From the NCBI RefSeq assembly GCF_000612585.1, contig NZ_JFCA01000034.1:26007-90006 (forward strand): a stretch of DNA of 64,000 nucleotides, read 5' to 3'. The translations under genes and the position numbers were made by a program. The stretch comes from Pseudomonas sp. CHM02. GTDB taxonomy: Bacteria > Pseudomonadota > Gammaproteobacteria > Pseudomonadales > Pseudomonadaceae. This document shows, piece after piece, positions 15,767-24,043 of the stretch (the first letter of the stretch is position 1; every line of letters begins with the position of its first letter). The notes below the pieces were generated by a model. The model searched no databases and was not told the origin of the DNA. It saw only the letters and a list, made by a program, of their open reading frames with translations.

Positions 15767-15953
15767 TGTGGCGAGCGGGGCTGTTGTGGTGAGCGGGCTT
15801 GCCCCACGTTGGGCTGCGCAGCAGCCCTCATCAGCCTCACCACATTTCTTCAGGCACACCGAGGTGTAGGGTTCTGGGGCGGCTTCGCCACCCAACGCGG
15901 GGCAAGCCCGCTCACCACAACAGCCCCGCTCACCACAACAAGCCCGCTCCCAC
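15767..15953. repeat. Compound inverted repeat built of nested GTGGTGAGCGGGCTTGCCCC units
   Basis: The left side reads TTGTGGCGAGCGGGGCTGTTGTGGTGAGCGGGCTTGCCCCACGTTGGGC. The right side carries its complement, with an additional CAGCCCCGCTCACCACAACAAGCCCGCTCCCACA block. Inside are a GGGCTGC-GCAGCCC hairpin and a GGCGGCTTCGCCACC hairpin. It differs in core from the GTGGGAGC/GTAGGAGC doublets. Confidence 0.7.
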
Positions 15954-15973
15954 AGGGGATCTTCATCAACCCG

Positions 15974-16360
15974 TCAGATCGAGACGAAGAAGAAACTCGC
16001 AATCAACGCCATCCCTACGAACCACACCAGCGAACGCAGCATCGCCCAATCCGCCAGGTAGCAGATGATGTACAGCAGGCGGCTGGTGATAAACAGCACG
16101 GCCAGCACATTGATGGTCACCAATTCGGCCGTACCGGCCAGGTGCGCGATAATCACGGCCGCTGCAAATGCCGGCGTGACTTCAAAGCTGTTGAGTTGCG
16201 CGCTGTGGGCGCGCTTGGCGAACCCTTCAAGGGAGTCCAGGAAAGCGCGCGGGTCGTGGTTTTGCCGCGGGCCGAACTTGCCACCGCTGAACTTGGCCAC
16301 ACCCGTGCACAGGTAAGGCAGGAAAATTGCGATCAACACACACCAGAAGGCCACCGTCAT
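15974..16360 (-). CDS. MAPEG-family membrane protein
   Basis: This 128-residue integral membrane protein has four hydrophobic segments and the MAPEG signature RAHSAQLNSFE after the first loop. MAPEG proteins are four-helix membrane enzymes related to microsomal glutathione transferases; the bacterial versions are mostly uncharacterised. AAGGA precedes both a GTG at 16363 and the chosen ATG at 16360. It stands alone, with a compound REP repeat downstream. Confidence 0.85.
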   Translation of the reverse strand: MTVAFWCVLIAIFLPYLCTGVAKFSGGKFGPRQNHDPRAFLDSLEGFAKRAHSAQLNSFEVTPAFAAAVIIAHLAGTAELVTINVLAVLFITSRLLYIICYLADWAMLRSLVWFVGMALIASFFFVSI

Positions 16361-16564
16361 CACTGATTCCTTTTTTAGTTTACTTTTTAGTTTGCAACGG
16401 AAATTAGAGTTTTAGCACTAAACATGAAAAGCCGCACTCACCGCTATGAGCCGCCAGACCTGCAAAGGTTCTATCGGTGATTTGCCCCCAGCCCTGCAAC
16501 ATCATGCCGCTGTTGCGGTCCATGCCTCATTGACGCTCTTCCACCCAACTTCCAAGGACCCCGG

Positions 16565-17824
16565 ATGCTTGAACTTGTCGCCGCTTTCATTTGCCTCACC
16601 ACCCTGCTCACCTACGTGAACTTCCGCTTTATCGGCCTGCCGCCCACCATCGGTGTGATGGTCACGGCCCTGATGTTTTCCTTGATCCTGCAAGGCTTGA
16701 GCGTTCTCGGCTACCCGGGCCTGGAGGAACGCATCCAGCAACTGATCGGCCAGATCGACTTCGGCGATTTGCTGATGAACTGGATGCTCTCGTTCCTGCT
16801 GTTCGCCGGCGCCTTGCACGTGAACCTCAACGACCTGCGCAGCTACCGCTGGCCCATCGGCCTGCTGGCGACCTTCGGCGTATTGATCGCGACCGTGGTG
16901 ATCGGCAGCCTGGCGTACTACATCTTTGCCCTGTTTGGCTGGCACGTGAGCTTCCTCTACTGCCTGCTGTTCGGCGCGCTGATTTCCCCCACCGATCCGA
17001 TTGCGGTGCTGGGCGTGCTGCGTACCGCCAACGCCTCCAAGCCATTGAAGACCACTATCGTCGGCGAGTCGCTGTTCAATGACGGCACGGCCGTGGTGGT
17101 GTTTACCGTATTGCTGGGTATCGCACAGCTGGGCGAGACGCCGACCGTGGGCGCTACCGCCATGCTGTTTGCCCATGAGGCGATCGGCGGCGTGGTGTTC
17201 GGCGGCCTGATCGGCTACCTGGTGTACCTGATGATCAAGAGCATCGAGCAGCACCAGATCGAAGTGATGCTGACCCTCGCCCTGGTGATCGGCGGCTCGG
17301 CGATGGCCACCGAGCTGCACGTCTCGGCACCGATTGCGATGGTGGTCGCCGGCCTGATCATCGGCAACCTGGGGCGCAAGCTGGCGATGAACGACATGAC
17401 CCGTCGCTATCTGGACGGCTTCTGGGAATTGCTCGACGACATGCTCAACGCCCTGCTGTTTGCGCTGATCGGCATGGAGCTGCTGCTGTTGCCGTTCAAC
17501 TGGCTGCACGTGTTCGCCGCCAGCCTGCTGGCCGTGGCGATCCTGCTGTCGCGCCTGCTGACGGTAGCCCCGGCCATTCTGTTGTTGCGGCGTTGGCGCA
17601 GCGTGCCACGCGGCACCATCCGCATCCTCACCTGGGGTGGCTTGCGTGGTGGGGTTTCCGTGGCACTGGCATTGGCCCTGCCGCTGGGCCCGGAGCGCGA
17701 CCTGCTGCTGAGCATCACCTACATCGTGGTGTTGTCGTCGATCCTGTTGCAGGGGTTGAGCATCGGCAAGCTGGTCAAACGCGTGACTCGGGACGAGCCC
17801 CAGGCCGCGCCTGACGCTCACTGA
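16565..17824 (+). CDS. Cation/proton antiporter, CPA1/NhaP family
   Basis: This 419-residue protein has about 12 hydrophobic segments. CPA1 landmarks include the ALISPTDPIAVLG stretch near residue 140, then GESLFNDGTAVVVF, and a late RGGVSVALALALP. It exchanges Na+ (or K+) for H+ across the inner membrane. AAGGA lies 7 nt before the ATG. Its last 7 nt overlap the 3' end of the converging FNT gene. The ion preference cannot be read from sequence. Confidence 0.92.
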   Translation: MLELVAAFICLTTLLTYVNFRFIGLPPTIGVMVTALMFSLILQGLSVLGYPGLEERIQQLIGQIDFGDLLMNWMLSFLLFAGALHVNLNDLRSYRWPIGLLATFGVLIATVVIGSLAYYIFALFGWHVSFLYCLLFGALISPTDPIAVLGVLRTANASKPLKTTIVGESLFNDGTAVVVFTVLLGIAQLGETPTVGATAMLFAHEAIGGVVFGGLIGYLVYLMIKSIEQHQIEVMLTLALVIGGSAMATELHVSAPIAMVVAGLIIGNLGRKLAMNDMTRRYLDGFWELLDDMLNALLFALIGMELLLLPFNWLHVFAASLLAVAILLSRLLTVAPAILLLRRWRSVPRGTIRILTWGGLRGGVSVALALALPLGPERDLLLSITYIVVLSSILLQGLSIGKLVKRVTRDEPQAAPDAH

Positions 17825-18711
17825 TCCTTGTCGATCTGCTGCGGATGCCTCGGGTCCGCAGCTTTCTTGCCCGGCAGGCTGCCTTCGCTGCGAATCTGCG
17901 CGTGGCTGATCAGCGCGAAGATAAAGCTGCCGCCAATGATGTTGCCCGCCAGCGTCGGCCCGGCGAACACCAGCCAGAAATCCTTCCACGGCAACTCGCC
18001 GGCAAACACCAGGTACGACACCTCGGCCGAGCCGACGACGATATGGGTGAAATCGCCCAGGGCCATCAGGTAGGTGATCAGGATAATGATCCACATCTTG
18101 GCGCTTTCCATGGAGGGAATCATCCACACCATGGTGGCGATCATCCAGCCGGAGACAATGCCCTTGGCGAACATCTGGCCGGTGTCGTTCTCCATGATCT
18201 TGCGGCCGATTTCGAGGAAGGCCAGGTCGGTCTTGGTATCGAAGATCGGCAAGTGCAACATCACGTATGCCACCAGCAAGGTGCCGCACAGGTTGCCCAC
18301 CAGCACCACTGTCCATAGACGCAACAGTCGCCCGGCATTGCCCAGGGTCGGTTTGCTCATCACCGGCAGCACGGCAGTCAGGGTGTTTTCGGTGAACAGT
18401 TGCTGGCGCGCAAGGATCACCGCCAGGAAGCCCGCGCAATAACCGAAGCTGGCGATCACCTTGAAGGCTTCGCCATTCGGCAGACGGGAGTTGAGCAACC
18501 CCATCGCCATCAGCGACAGCCCCATGGTCAGCCCGGCGGCCAGCGCCGACCACCACAAGGCGGCGACACTGCGCTCCAGCTCCTGATCGCCCTGGGTGCG
18601 GATGATTTCATGCAGCACGGCTGCGCGCGGCGGCTGGCTCTTGTCGACGTCCTGCTGCTCTTCCTGGGATAGATTGGGGGTTTTGCCTGCTTCGTCGGTG
18701 GCCATGATCAT
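17818..18711 (-). CDS. Formate/nitrite transporter (FNT) family protein
   Basis: This 297-residue protein has a hydrophilic N-terminus of about 60 residues followed by six membrane segments in the FNT pattern (GLLNSRLPNGEAFKVIASFG, NLCGTLLVAYVML, ISGAL-like turns near GDFTHIVVGSAEVSY). The long N-terminus is as in the YfdC subgroup, whose substrate is not established. A start six nt downstream (MATDEAG) is also possible. It lies 66 bp after the ExoU-like gene on the same strand and may share its transcript. Confidence 0.85.
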   Translation of the reverse strand: MIMATDEAGKTPNLSQEEQQDVDKSQPPRAAVLHEIIRTQGDQELERSVAALWWSALAAGLTMGLSLMAMGLLNSRLPNGEAFKVIASFGYCAGFLAVILARQQLFTENTLTAVLPVMSKPTLGNAGRLLRLWTVVLVGNLCGTLLVAYVMLHLPIFDTKTDLAFLEIGRKIMENDTGQMFAKGIVSGWMIATMVWMIPSMESAKMWIIILITYLMALGDFTHIVVGSAEVSYLVFAGELPWKDFWLVFAGPTLAGNIIGGSFIFALISHAQIRSEGSLPGKKAADPRHPQQIDKDQ

Positions 18712-18776
18712 CCAGAGTCCAAGGGGTGCCTGTAGCTACGACACGCCGCCACAGTGGCTGTTCAGTGGCCAGCCAA

Positions 18777-20708
18777 CTAAACCTGCAGCTTCCAGGCCCT
18801 GGCCATCTCTACCGTGGTGGACCTGGATGGCGTGTCCCAGGGTTTGTTACGCGCCTTGTAGTGGTCGCTGAGGGTGTCGAGTACCCGGTTGAACTCGTCA
18901 GGCGTGTTCGCCCAGGCCAGGTCCTGCGCTGCACGGTGCAACAGTTCAACGTTGGACTCGGGTTGGCCTGGCCGAAACAACGAGGGGTAGATCACCTCGC
19001 GTGTGAAGTTTTCAGCTTTCATCGCGATATCACGTGCCTTCATCTCGACGACCGCGCCACCGATGACATTGGACCTCGGCAATGCATCGCCTGCGACCTG
19101 TCCGGCCGCCACTTGCAGCAACTGCTGGAAATTGCGCTGGCTTGCGACATTGAGACGCCGGCCCAACCAATCAATTTGCTCAGGCCGCCGGGCAAGGGCA
19201 TCCAGGTTACGCAGCGCCGATAAAATCTTCGGCGTGAACACCAGCGGGCCCTGTGACTGGTTCGCCTCGGCAATCGCACTGTCCAGGGCCTGCAACCCCT
19301 GTGGCGCGTATTTTCTAAACATCAGCACCTGGGCGGCGGCCGGGTCCTGTTGCAGCGCGGGTTGCACACTGGCGAGCATTTCATCATCCATGGCCAGCAC
19401 CGCATCATCCAGGGACTGGAACGTGTGATGCTCAAGTGCCTGGGTGCGTCGTTCCAGATGCGCCTCCACCACCTGCCGTGCTTTTGCCTGCAGGTGCTGC
19501 TTCTGCTCATCCCGCATAGTGAAGTTGACCGTGCCGGTGAGCAGGCCCCGAAAGTCACCTTTTTCGGTCTTCAGGGGCAGGGTCACCCGCTGGTCGGCGA
19601 ACGCTTCAAGGCGCTTGTCTTGAAAGGCCCCAGCGGCTGAATGCGGTACACCCGTGATGCAGTCGACCACACCACCGAAAAAACGCCCACTGCGAGCTGG
19701 CGCATCAGTGGAGCCGGGTTCGAACGTGACAATCAACGATTCAGACTTGTTCAGGGGGCTATCGGGAAATGCCCTCTGCACCACACCCGGCGCCGGGGTG
19801 TTGAGCAACAAGCCACCGTCCTTGAAGACGGTGGCTTCAGCTGACGCCTGGAAGTCATGACCTCGCTCCAGCGAGCTTTTGAACACTACCGGCAACGCGC
19901 CCGAAATATGCGCCGCCCGTGCGATGTCCATTTCCGGGGTCAAACTGGCATTGAACACCACCAACTGCGGGCGCCCGTCAAACACGCCGGTCCCGGTGAT
20001 ACTGAGTTGCTTGATCGCGGGAATATGCCGGTGCAGCACCTCAAGATCGCCAAACGTCGGAGCGCCACCGGCACTCAGCCTGTCAGCAATGTTCATGACT
20101 TCGACCGGACGGGTTTCTCGAGGGGTTTGCGCAATATGAGCAAGAATCGACTGGCGCGACTCGTGGCGGATCATTTCTTCAAGGGGAACGGCTTCGGTTT
20201 GCAGGCGCGGCAGCAAGGTCATCAACGACTGAGCGATACTGCCGACGGGGCTGGGCAGGTGGCGTAAGCGTTTGCCAAGTGTCGTGCTGGCATCCTGCAT
20301 CCAAGCCGTCACGGTGTCCTGGCTGTTCAACAGGCTTGGCAAGTCAATGCTGTCCGACAACTTGTCGAACGCTGCCGCCCCCATGCCACTGGCAAGCAGC
20401 GCCGCCGAAATCGCGCCGGCGGATGAGCCGCAAGCCAATTGGATACCCTGCAGTTTTCGGGCATCTTCAAGTGCCTGCACCACCCCTGAAAAGGCAATGC
20501 CCTTGGCCCCGCCTCCACTCAGCACCAGGCTCGTGACAGGCGGAGCCGATAAAATCACCTCCACCCGTCCCTGGCTATCGCGCAGAAGCGTCACATTGCG
20601 CTCGCCCACCCGCTCTACCAGAGGCGTCTGCACAGTGTGATGGGTCGGAGGTTGAGCCTTCTCACTCAATGGGGGCTGAATCTGGACGGTCGAGGTGAAC
20701 ACTTTCAT
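18777..20708 (-). CDS. ExoU-like patatin phospholipase A2
   Basis: This 643-residue protein resembles P. aeruginosa ExoU along its whole length. The patatin domain has the oxyanion loop GGGAKG (65-70), the nucleophile in GSSAG (Ser96) and the dyad Asp in FKDGG (Asp297); the 201-residue spacing almost equals ExoU's 142/344. The C-terminal half keeps the ExoU membrane-targeting region (EVIYPSLFRPGQP, then STTVEMARAWK at the end). ExoU is a type III effector that hydrolyses host phospholipids after ubiquitin activation. The first ~45 residues are shorter than ExoU's secretion/chaperone region. No spcU-like gene or secretion genes are nearby. GGAG precedes ATG 20708; an upstream ATG at 20810 overlaps the next gene. 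Confidence 0.9.
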   Translation of the reverse strand: MKVFTSTVQIQPPLSEKAQPPTHHTVQTPLVERVGERNVTLLRDSQGRVEVILSAPPVTSLVLSGGGAKGIAFSGVVQALEDARKLQGIQLACGSSAGAISAALLASGMGAAAFDKLSDSIDLPSLLNSQDTVTAWMQDASTTLGKRLRHLPSPVGSIAQSLMTLLPRLQTEAVPLEEMIRHESRQSILAHIAQTPRETRPVEVMNIADRLSAGGAPTFGDLEVLHRHIPAIKQLSITGTGVFDGRPQLVVFNASLTPEMDIARAAHISGALPVVFKSSLERGHDFQASAEATVFKDGGLLLNTPAPGVVQRAFPDSPLNKSESLIVTFEPGSTDAPARSGRFFGGVVDCITGVPHSAAGAFQDKRLEAFADQRVTLPLKTEKGDFRGLLTGTVNFTMRDEQKQHLQAKARQVVEAHLERRTQALEHHTFQSLDDAVLAMDDEMLASVQPALQQDPAAAQVLMFRKYAPQGLQALDSAIAEANQSQGPLVFTPKILSALRNLDALARRPEQIDWLGRRLNVASQRNFQQLLQVAAGQVAGDALPRSNVIGGAVVEMKARDIAMKAENFTREVIYPSLFRPGQPESNVELLHRAAQDLAWANTPDEFNRVLDTLSDHYKARNKPWDTPSRSTTVEMARAWKLQV

Positions 20709-20806
20709 ACGCGGGCTCTCCACAGGGGTGTAGTCCTGAGTGATGAGCACGCCGGGCAAAGATCCATGCGGAATGATTTGGTAAAGCAAATCACACCGCA
20801 GGAATG

Positions 20807-21211
20807 TCATTCAGGAAGACTGTCTTCCTTGAACTGGTCCTTCACGTACTTGATCTCGGTGCGGCCATGTGGTGCTGGCAGGCCATCCTCACCGAGGTTG
20901 ACGAAGACCATTTTCTCCACCGTGAGGATGCTTTTGCGGGTGATCTTGTTGCGCACTTCACAGGTCAGGGTGATGGAGGTGCGGCCGAACTCGGTGGCGG
21001 TGATGCCCAGCTCGATGATGTCACCCTGGCGCGACGCGCTGACGAAGTTGATTTCGGAGATGTACTTGGTCACTACGCGCTGGTTGCCCAATTGCACAAT
21101 GGCGTAGATGGCCGCTTCTTCGTCGATCCAGCGCAGCAGGCTGCCACCGAACAGCGTGCCGTTGGGGTTGAGGTCTTCGGGTTTTACCCATTTGCGGGTG
21201 TGGAAGTTCAT
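20807..21211 (-). CDS. Hotdog-fold acyl-CoA thioesterase
   Basis: This 134-residue single hotdog domain has the YciA-type active-site region (NPNGTLFGGSLLRWIDEEAA), where the Asp/Glu of the central helix and the Asn of the preceding loop serve catalysis. It probably hydrolyses acyl-CoA thioesters in the cytoplasm. GGAG lies 7 nt before ATG 21211, giving MNFHTRKWVKPEDLN; the longer open frame is not used. It is the first gene upstream of the ExoU-like gene on the same strand. Confidence 0.88.
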   Translation of the reverse strand: MNFHTRKWVKPEDLNPNGTLFGGSLLRWIDEEAAIYAIVQLGNQRVVTKYISEINFVSASRQGDIIELGITATEFGRTSITLTCEVRNKITRKSILTVEKMVFVNLGEDGLPAPHGRTEIKYVKDQFKEDSLPE

Positions 21212-21330
21212 AGTCACTCCAAAGCGTCTTGCCGAATGATGGGCAACATCATGGCAGAGCCCGGCCCCAAGCTCTATGTGCCATTGCCTATCAAGCCCAT
21301 GTGCGATCTTCATATGGCCGACAGAAAGGC

Positions 21331-21359
21331 TTGGGAAGTCTGGCGCACACGGCTATAAT
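21331..21359 (+). promoter_or_regulatory. Sigma70 promoter for ahcY
   Basis: TTGGGA (21331-21336) and a perfect TATAAT (21354-21359) are spaced by 17 bp and lie about 50 bp before the SAH riboswitch. Confidence 0.75.
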
Positions 21360-21411
21360 CGCCCCCGCTTCAAAACGGTCATCTTCAGTTGATACCGTTC
21401 TCCCGCCACCT

Positions 21412-21512
21412 GTCCGAGGGGCGCTGCAGCAGGTTCAACCTGTCAGGCTCGGATGGGGCGTTGTCCGGCCTGGTCCACCTGGCCTGATACTAAACGCACA
21501 ACGGCGCCCATT
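21412..21512 (+). promoter_or_regulatory. SAH riboswitch (ahcY leader)
   Basis: The leader matches the SAH-riboswitch pattern. P1 pairs 21413-21418 (TCCGAG) with 21448-21453 (CTCGGA). P2 is CAGG-TTCAA-CCTG (21430-21442). The conserved GGGCGC-TGC (21419-21427) can form the pseudoknot with GCGCCC at 21504-21509. SAH binding is known to raise ahcY expression in Pseudomonas. The pseudoknot ends 17 nt before the GGAGG ribosome site. Confidence 0.93.
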
Positions 21513-21537
21513 CGCACACTACGAATGGAGGCTCTTC

Positions 21538-22947
21538 ATGAGCGCAGTAAACACGCCTGCAGATTTCAACGACTACAAAGTCGCCGACATGTCCCTCGCC
21601 GCCTGGGGCCGTCGCGAAACCTTTATCGCCGAATCCGAAATGCCTGCCCTGATGGGTCTGCGCCGCAAGTACGCCGCTGAGCAACCGCTCAAGGGTGCGA
21701 AGATCCTCGGCTGCATCCACATGACCATTCAGACTGCCGTGCTGATCGAAACCCTGGTTGCCCTGGGTGCCGAAGTACGCTGGTCGTCCTGCAACATTTT
21801 CTCGACTCAAGACCAGGCCGCTGCCGCTATCGCTGCTGCCGGTATCGCGGTATTCGCCTGGAAAGGCGAGACCGAAGAAGAGTACGAGTGGTGCCTGGAG
21901 CAAACCATCCTGAAAGATGGCAAGCCATGGGACGCCAACATGATCCTCGACGACGGCGGCGACCTGACCGAGCTGCTGCACAAGAAGTACCCGCAGATCC
22001 TCGACCGCGTCCACGGCGTGACCGAAGAAACCACCACTGGCGTGCACCGCCTGCTGGACATGCTGGCCAAGGGCGAGCTGAAAATCCCGGCCATCAACGT
22101 CAACGACTCGGTGACCAAGAGCAAGAACGACAACAAGTACGGCTGCCGTCACAGCCTGAACGATGCCATCAAGCGCGGCACCGACCACCTGCTGTCGGGC
22201 AAGCAAGCCCTGGTGATCGGCTACGGTGACGTGGGCAAGGGTTCGTCCCAGTCCCTGCGCCAGGAAGGCATGATCGTCAAGGTCTCCGAAGTTGACCCGA
22301 TCTGCGCCATGCAAGCCTGCATGGACGGTTTCGAAGTGGTTTCGCCGTTCATCAACGGCCAGAACGACGGCACCGAAGCCAGCATCGACAAGGCCCTGCT
22401 GGGCAAGATCGACCTGATCGTGACCACCACCGGCAACGTGAATGTTTGCGACGCGAACATGCTCAAAGCCCTGAAGAAGCGCGCCGTTGTCTGCAACATC
22501 GGTCACTTCGACAACGAAATCGACACCGCTTTCATGCGCAAGAACTGGGCATGGGAAGAAGTGAAGCCACAGGTGCACAAGGTTCACCGTACCGGTGCGG
22601 GTGATTTCGACCCACAGAACGACGACTACCTGATCCTGCTGGCTGAAGGCCGCCTGGTCAACCTGGGCAACGCCACTGGCCACCCAAGCCGCATCATGGA
22701 CGGCTCGTTCGCCAACCAGGTACTGGCCCAGATCTTCCTGTTCGGCCAGAAGTACGCCGACCTGTCGCCGGCCCAGAAAGCCGAGCGCCTGACCGTGGAA
22801 GTACTGCCGAAGAAACTCGACGAAGAAGTGGCCCTGGAAATGGTCCGCGGCTTCGGCGGCGTGGTGACTCAACTGACCAAGACCCAGGCCGACTACATCG
22901 GCGTGACCGTCGAAGGTCCGTTCAAGCCGCACGCTTACCGCTACTGA
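21538..22947 (+). CDS. ahcY: S-adenosylhomocysteine hydrolase
   Basis: This enzyme splits SAH into homocysteine and adenosine, removing the product inhibitor of methyltransferases. The 469-residue protein has the NAD-binding loop GYGDVGKGSSQSLR, the substrate region NDSVTKSKNDNKYGCRHSL and the typical C-terminus GPFKPHAYRY. The open frame extends upstream, but ATG 21538 has GGAGG 6 nt ahead and follows the SAH riboswitch. metF lies downstream on the same strand, 172 bp away and separated by a REP doublet. Confidence 0.98.
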   Translation: MSAVNTPADFNDYKVADMSLAAWGRRETFIAESEMPALMGLRRKYAAEQPLKGAKILGCIHMTIQTAVLIETLVALGAEVRWSSCNIFSTQDQAAAAIAAAGIAVFAWKGETEEEYEWCLEQTILKDGKPWDANMILDDGGDLTELLHKKYPQILDRVHGVTEETTTGVHRLLDMLAKGELKIPAINVNDSVTKSKNDNKYGCRHSLNDAIKRGTDHLLSGKQALVIGYGDVGKGSSQSLRQEGMIVKVSEVDPICAMQACMDGFEVVSPFINGQNDGTEASIDKALLGKIDLIVTTTGNVNVCDANMLKALKKRAVVCNIGHFDNEIDTAFMRKNWAWEEVKPQVHKVHRTGAGDFDPQNDDYLILLAEGRLVNLGNATGHPSRIMDGSFANQVLAQIFLFGQKYADLSPAQKAERLTVEVLPKKLDEEVALEMVRGFGGVVTQLTKTQADYIGVTVEGPFKPHAYRY

Positions 22948-22985
22948 TTTGCCTGCTGCCCGCCCTCCGTGTGAGGGCGAGCTTT

Positions 22986-23072
22986 TGTAGGAGCTGGCTT
23001 GCCGGCGATGGTTTCACCTCGGTTCTGCTGAGCCACCGAGACGCCTGCATCGCCGGCAAGCCAGCTCCTACA
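22986..23072. repeat. REP doublet (REPIN-like), GTAGGAGCTGGCTTGCCGGCGATG type
   Basis: The inverted arms TGTAGGAGCTGGCTTGCCGGCGATG and its complement lie between ahcY and metF. Confidence 0.8.
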
Positions 23073-23119
23073 TGAATTGCGCACGTCTTTCAGGCCTTTG
23101 AGTTTCCAAGGATACGACC

Positions 23120-23965
23120 ATGTCCCAAGACCGTCGCTACAGCTTCGAGTTCTTCCCGACCAAGACCGATGCTGGGCATGAAAAACTGATGGCGACTGCC
23201 AAGCAGTTGGCCAGCTACAACCCCGACTTCTTCTCCTGCACCTACGGCGCCGGCGGCTCGACCCGTGATCGCACGATCAACACCGTGTTGCAGCTGGAAA
23301 GCGAAGTCAAAGTTCCCGCCGCTCCGCACTTGTCGTGCGTGGGCGACAGCAAGGCCGACCTGCGCAGCCTGCTGACCCAATACAAGGCCGCCGGCATCAA
23401 GCGTATCGTCGCCCTGCGCGGTGACCTGCCGTCCGGCATGGGCATGGCCAGCGGCGAACTGCGCTACGCCAATGACCTGGTGAGCTTCATCCGTGAAGAA
23501 AGCGGCGACCATTTCCACATCGAAGTGGCGGCTTACCCGGAGATGCACCCCCAGGCCCGCAATTTCGAAGACGATCTGCAGAATTTCGTGCGCAAGGCCA
23601 ACGCCGGCGCCGACAGCGCGATCACCCAGTACTTCTTCAACGCCGACAGCTACTTCTACTTCGTCGAGCGCGTACGGGCCATGGGTGTGAACATCCCGAT
23701 CGTGCCGGGCATCATGCCAATCACCAACTACAGCAAGCTGGCGCGTTTCTCTGATGCCTGCGGTGCCGAGATCCCGCGCTGGGTGCGCAAACAACTGGAA
23801 GCCTATGGCGACGACGTCAAGAGCATCCAGGCGTTTGGCGAACAGGTCATCAGCACAATGTGTGAAGAATTGTTGCAAGGTGGAGCGCCAGGGTTGCACT
23901 TCTATACCCTGAACCAGGCTGAACCCAGCCTTGCCATCTGGAACAACCTCAAGCTGCCACGCTAA
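23120..23965 (+). CDS. metF: Methylenetetrahydrofolate reductase
   Basis: MetF reduces 5,10-methylene-THF to 5-methyl-THF, the methyl donor for methionine. The 281-residue TIM-barrel protein begins SFEFFPTKTDAG (family EFFPPK-like motif) and contains CTYGAGGSTRDRT, LRGDLP and FFNADSYF, all family landmarks for flavin and folate binding. With metK and ahcY it supplies the activated methyl cycle. A terminator follows 20 bp later. Confidence 0.97.
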   Translation: MSQDRRYSFEFFPTKTDAGHEKLMATAKQLASYNPDFFSCTYGAGGSTRDRTINTVLQLESEVKVPAAPHLSCVGDSKADLRSLLTQYKAAGIKRIVALRGDLPSGMGMASGELRYANDLVSFIREESGDHFHIEVAAYPEMHPQARNFEDDLQNFVRKANAGADSAITQYFFNADSYFYFVERVRAMGVNIPIVPGIMPITNYSKLARFSDACGAEIPRWVRKQLEAYGDDVKSIQAFGEQVISTMCEELLQGGAPGLHFYTLNQAEPSLAIWNNLKLPR

Positions 23966-23983
23966 AGCTTGTCCGGCTGTGCC

Positions 23984-24018
23984 AAGGCCCTCGCTTCCAC
24001 GAGGGCCTTTGTTGTTTT
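23984..24018 (+). terminator. Intrinsic terminator after metF
   Basis: The stem AAGGCCCTCG/CGAGGGCCTT with a short CTTCCA-type loop is followed by a T-rich tail (TTGTTGTTTT). Confidence 0.8.
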
Positions 24019-24043
24019 ACATGCCCACGGAATCCAGCAGTCC

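Noticed and set aside
16502..18556. 684-codon frame antisense to the Na+/H+ antiporter
   Set aside because: Overlaps nhaP-type and FNT genes in the wrong frame; shadow.
20709..20806. Search for an ExsA box or hrp box upstream of the ExoU-like gene
   Set aside because: Only a small GATTTG-CTTTAC-CAAATC repeat is present; no type III regulatory motif could be made out.
21490..22932. 480-codon open frame antisense to ahcY
   Set aside because: Shadow of ahcY, composition typical of reversed coding sequence.
22955..22988. Hairpin CGCCCTC-CGTGT-GAGGGCG after ahcY as a terminator
   Set aside because: Stem is good but the tail (AGCTTTTGTAGG) has only a short T-run and merges with the REP doublet; possible but too weak to list.
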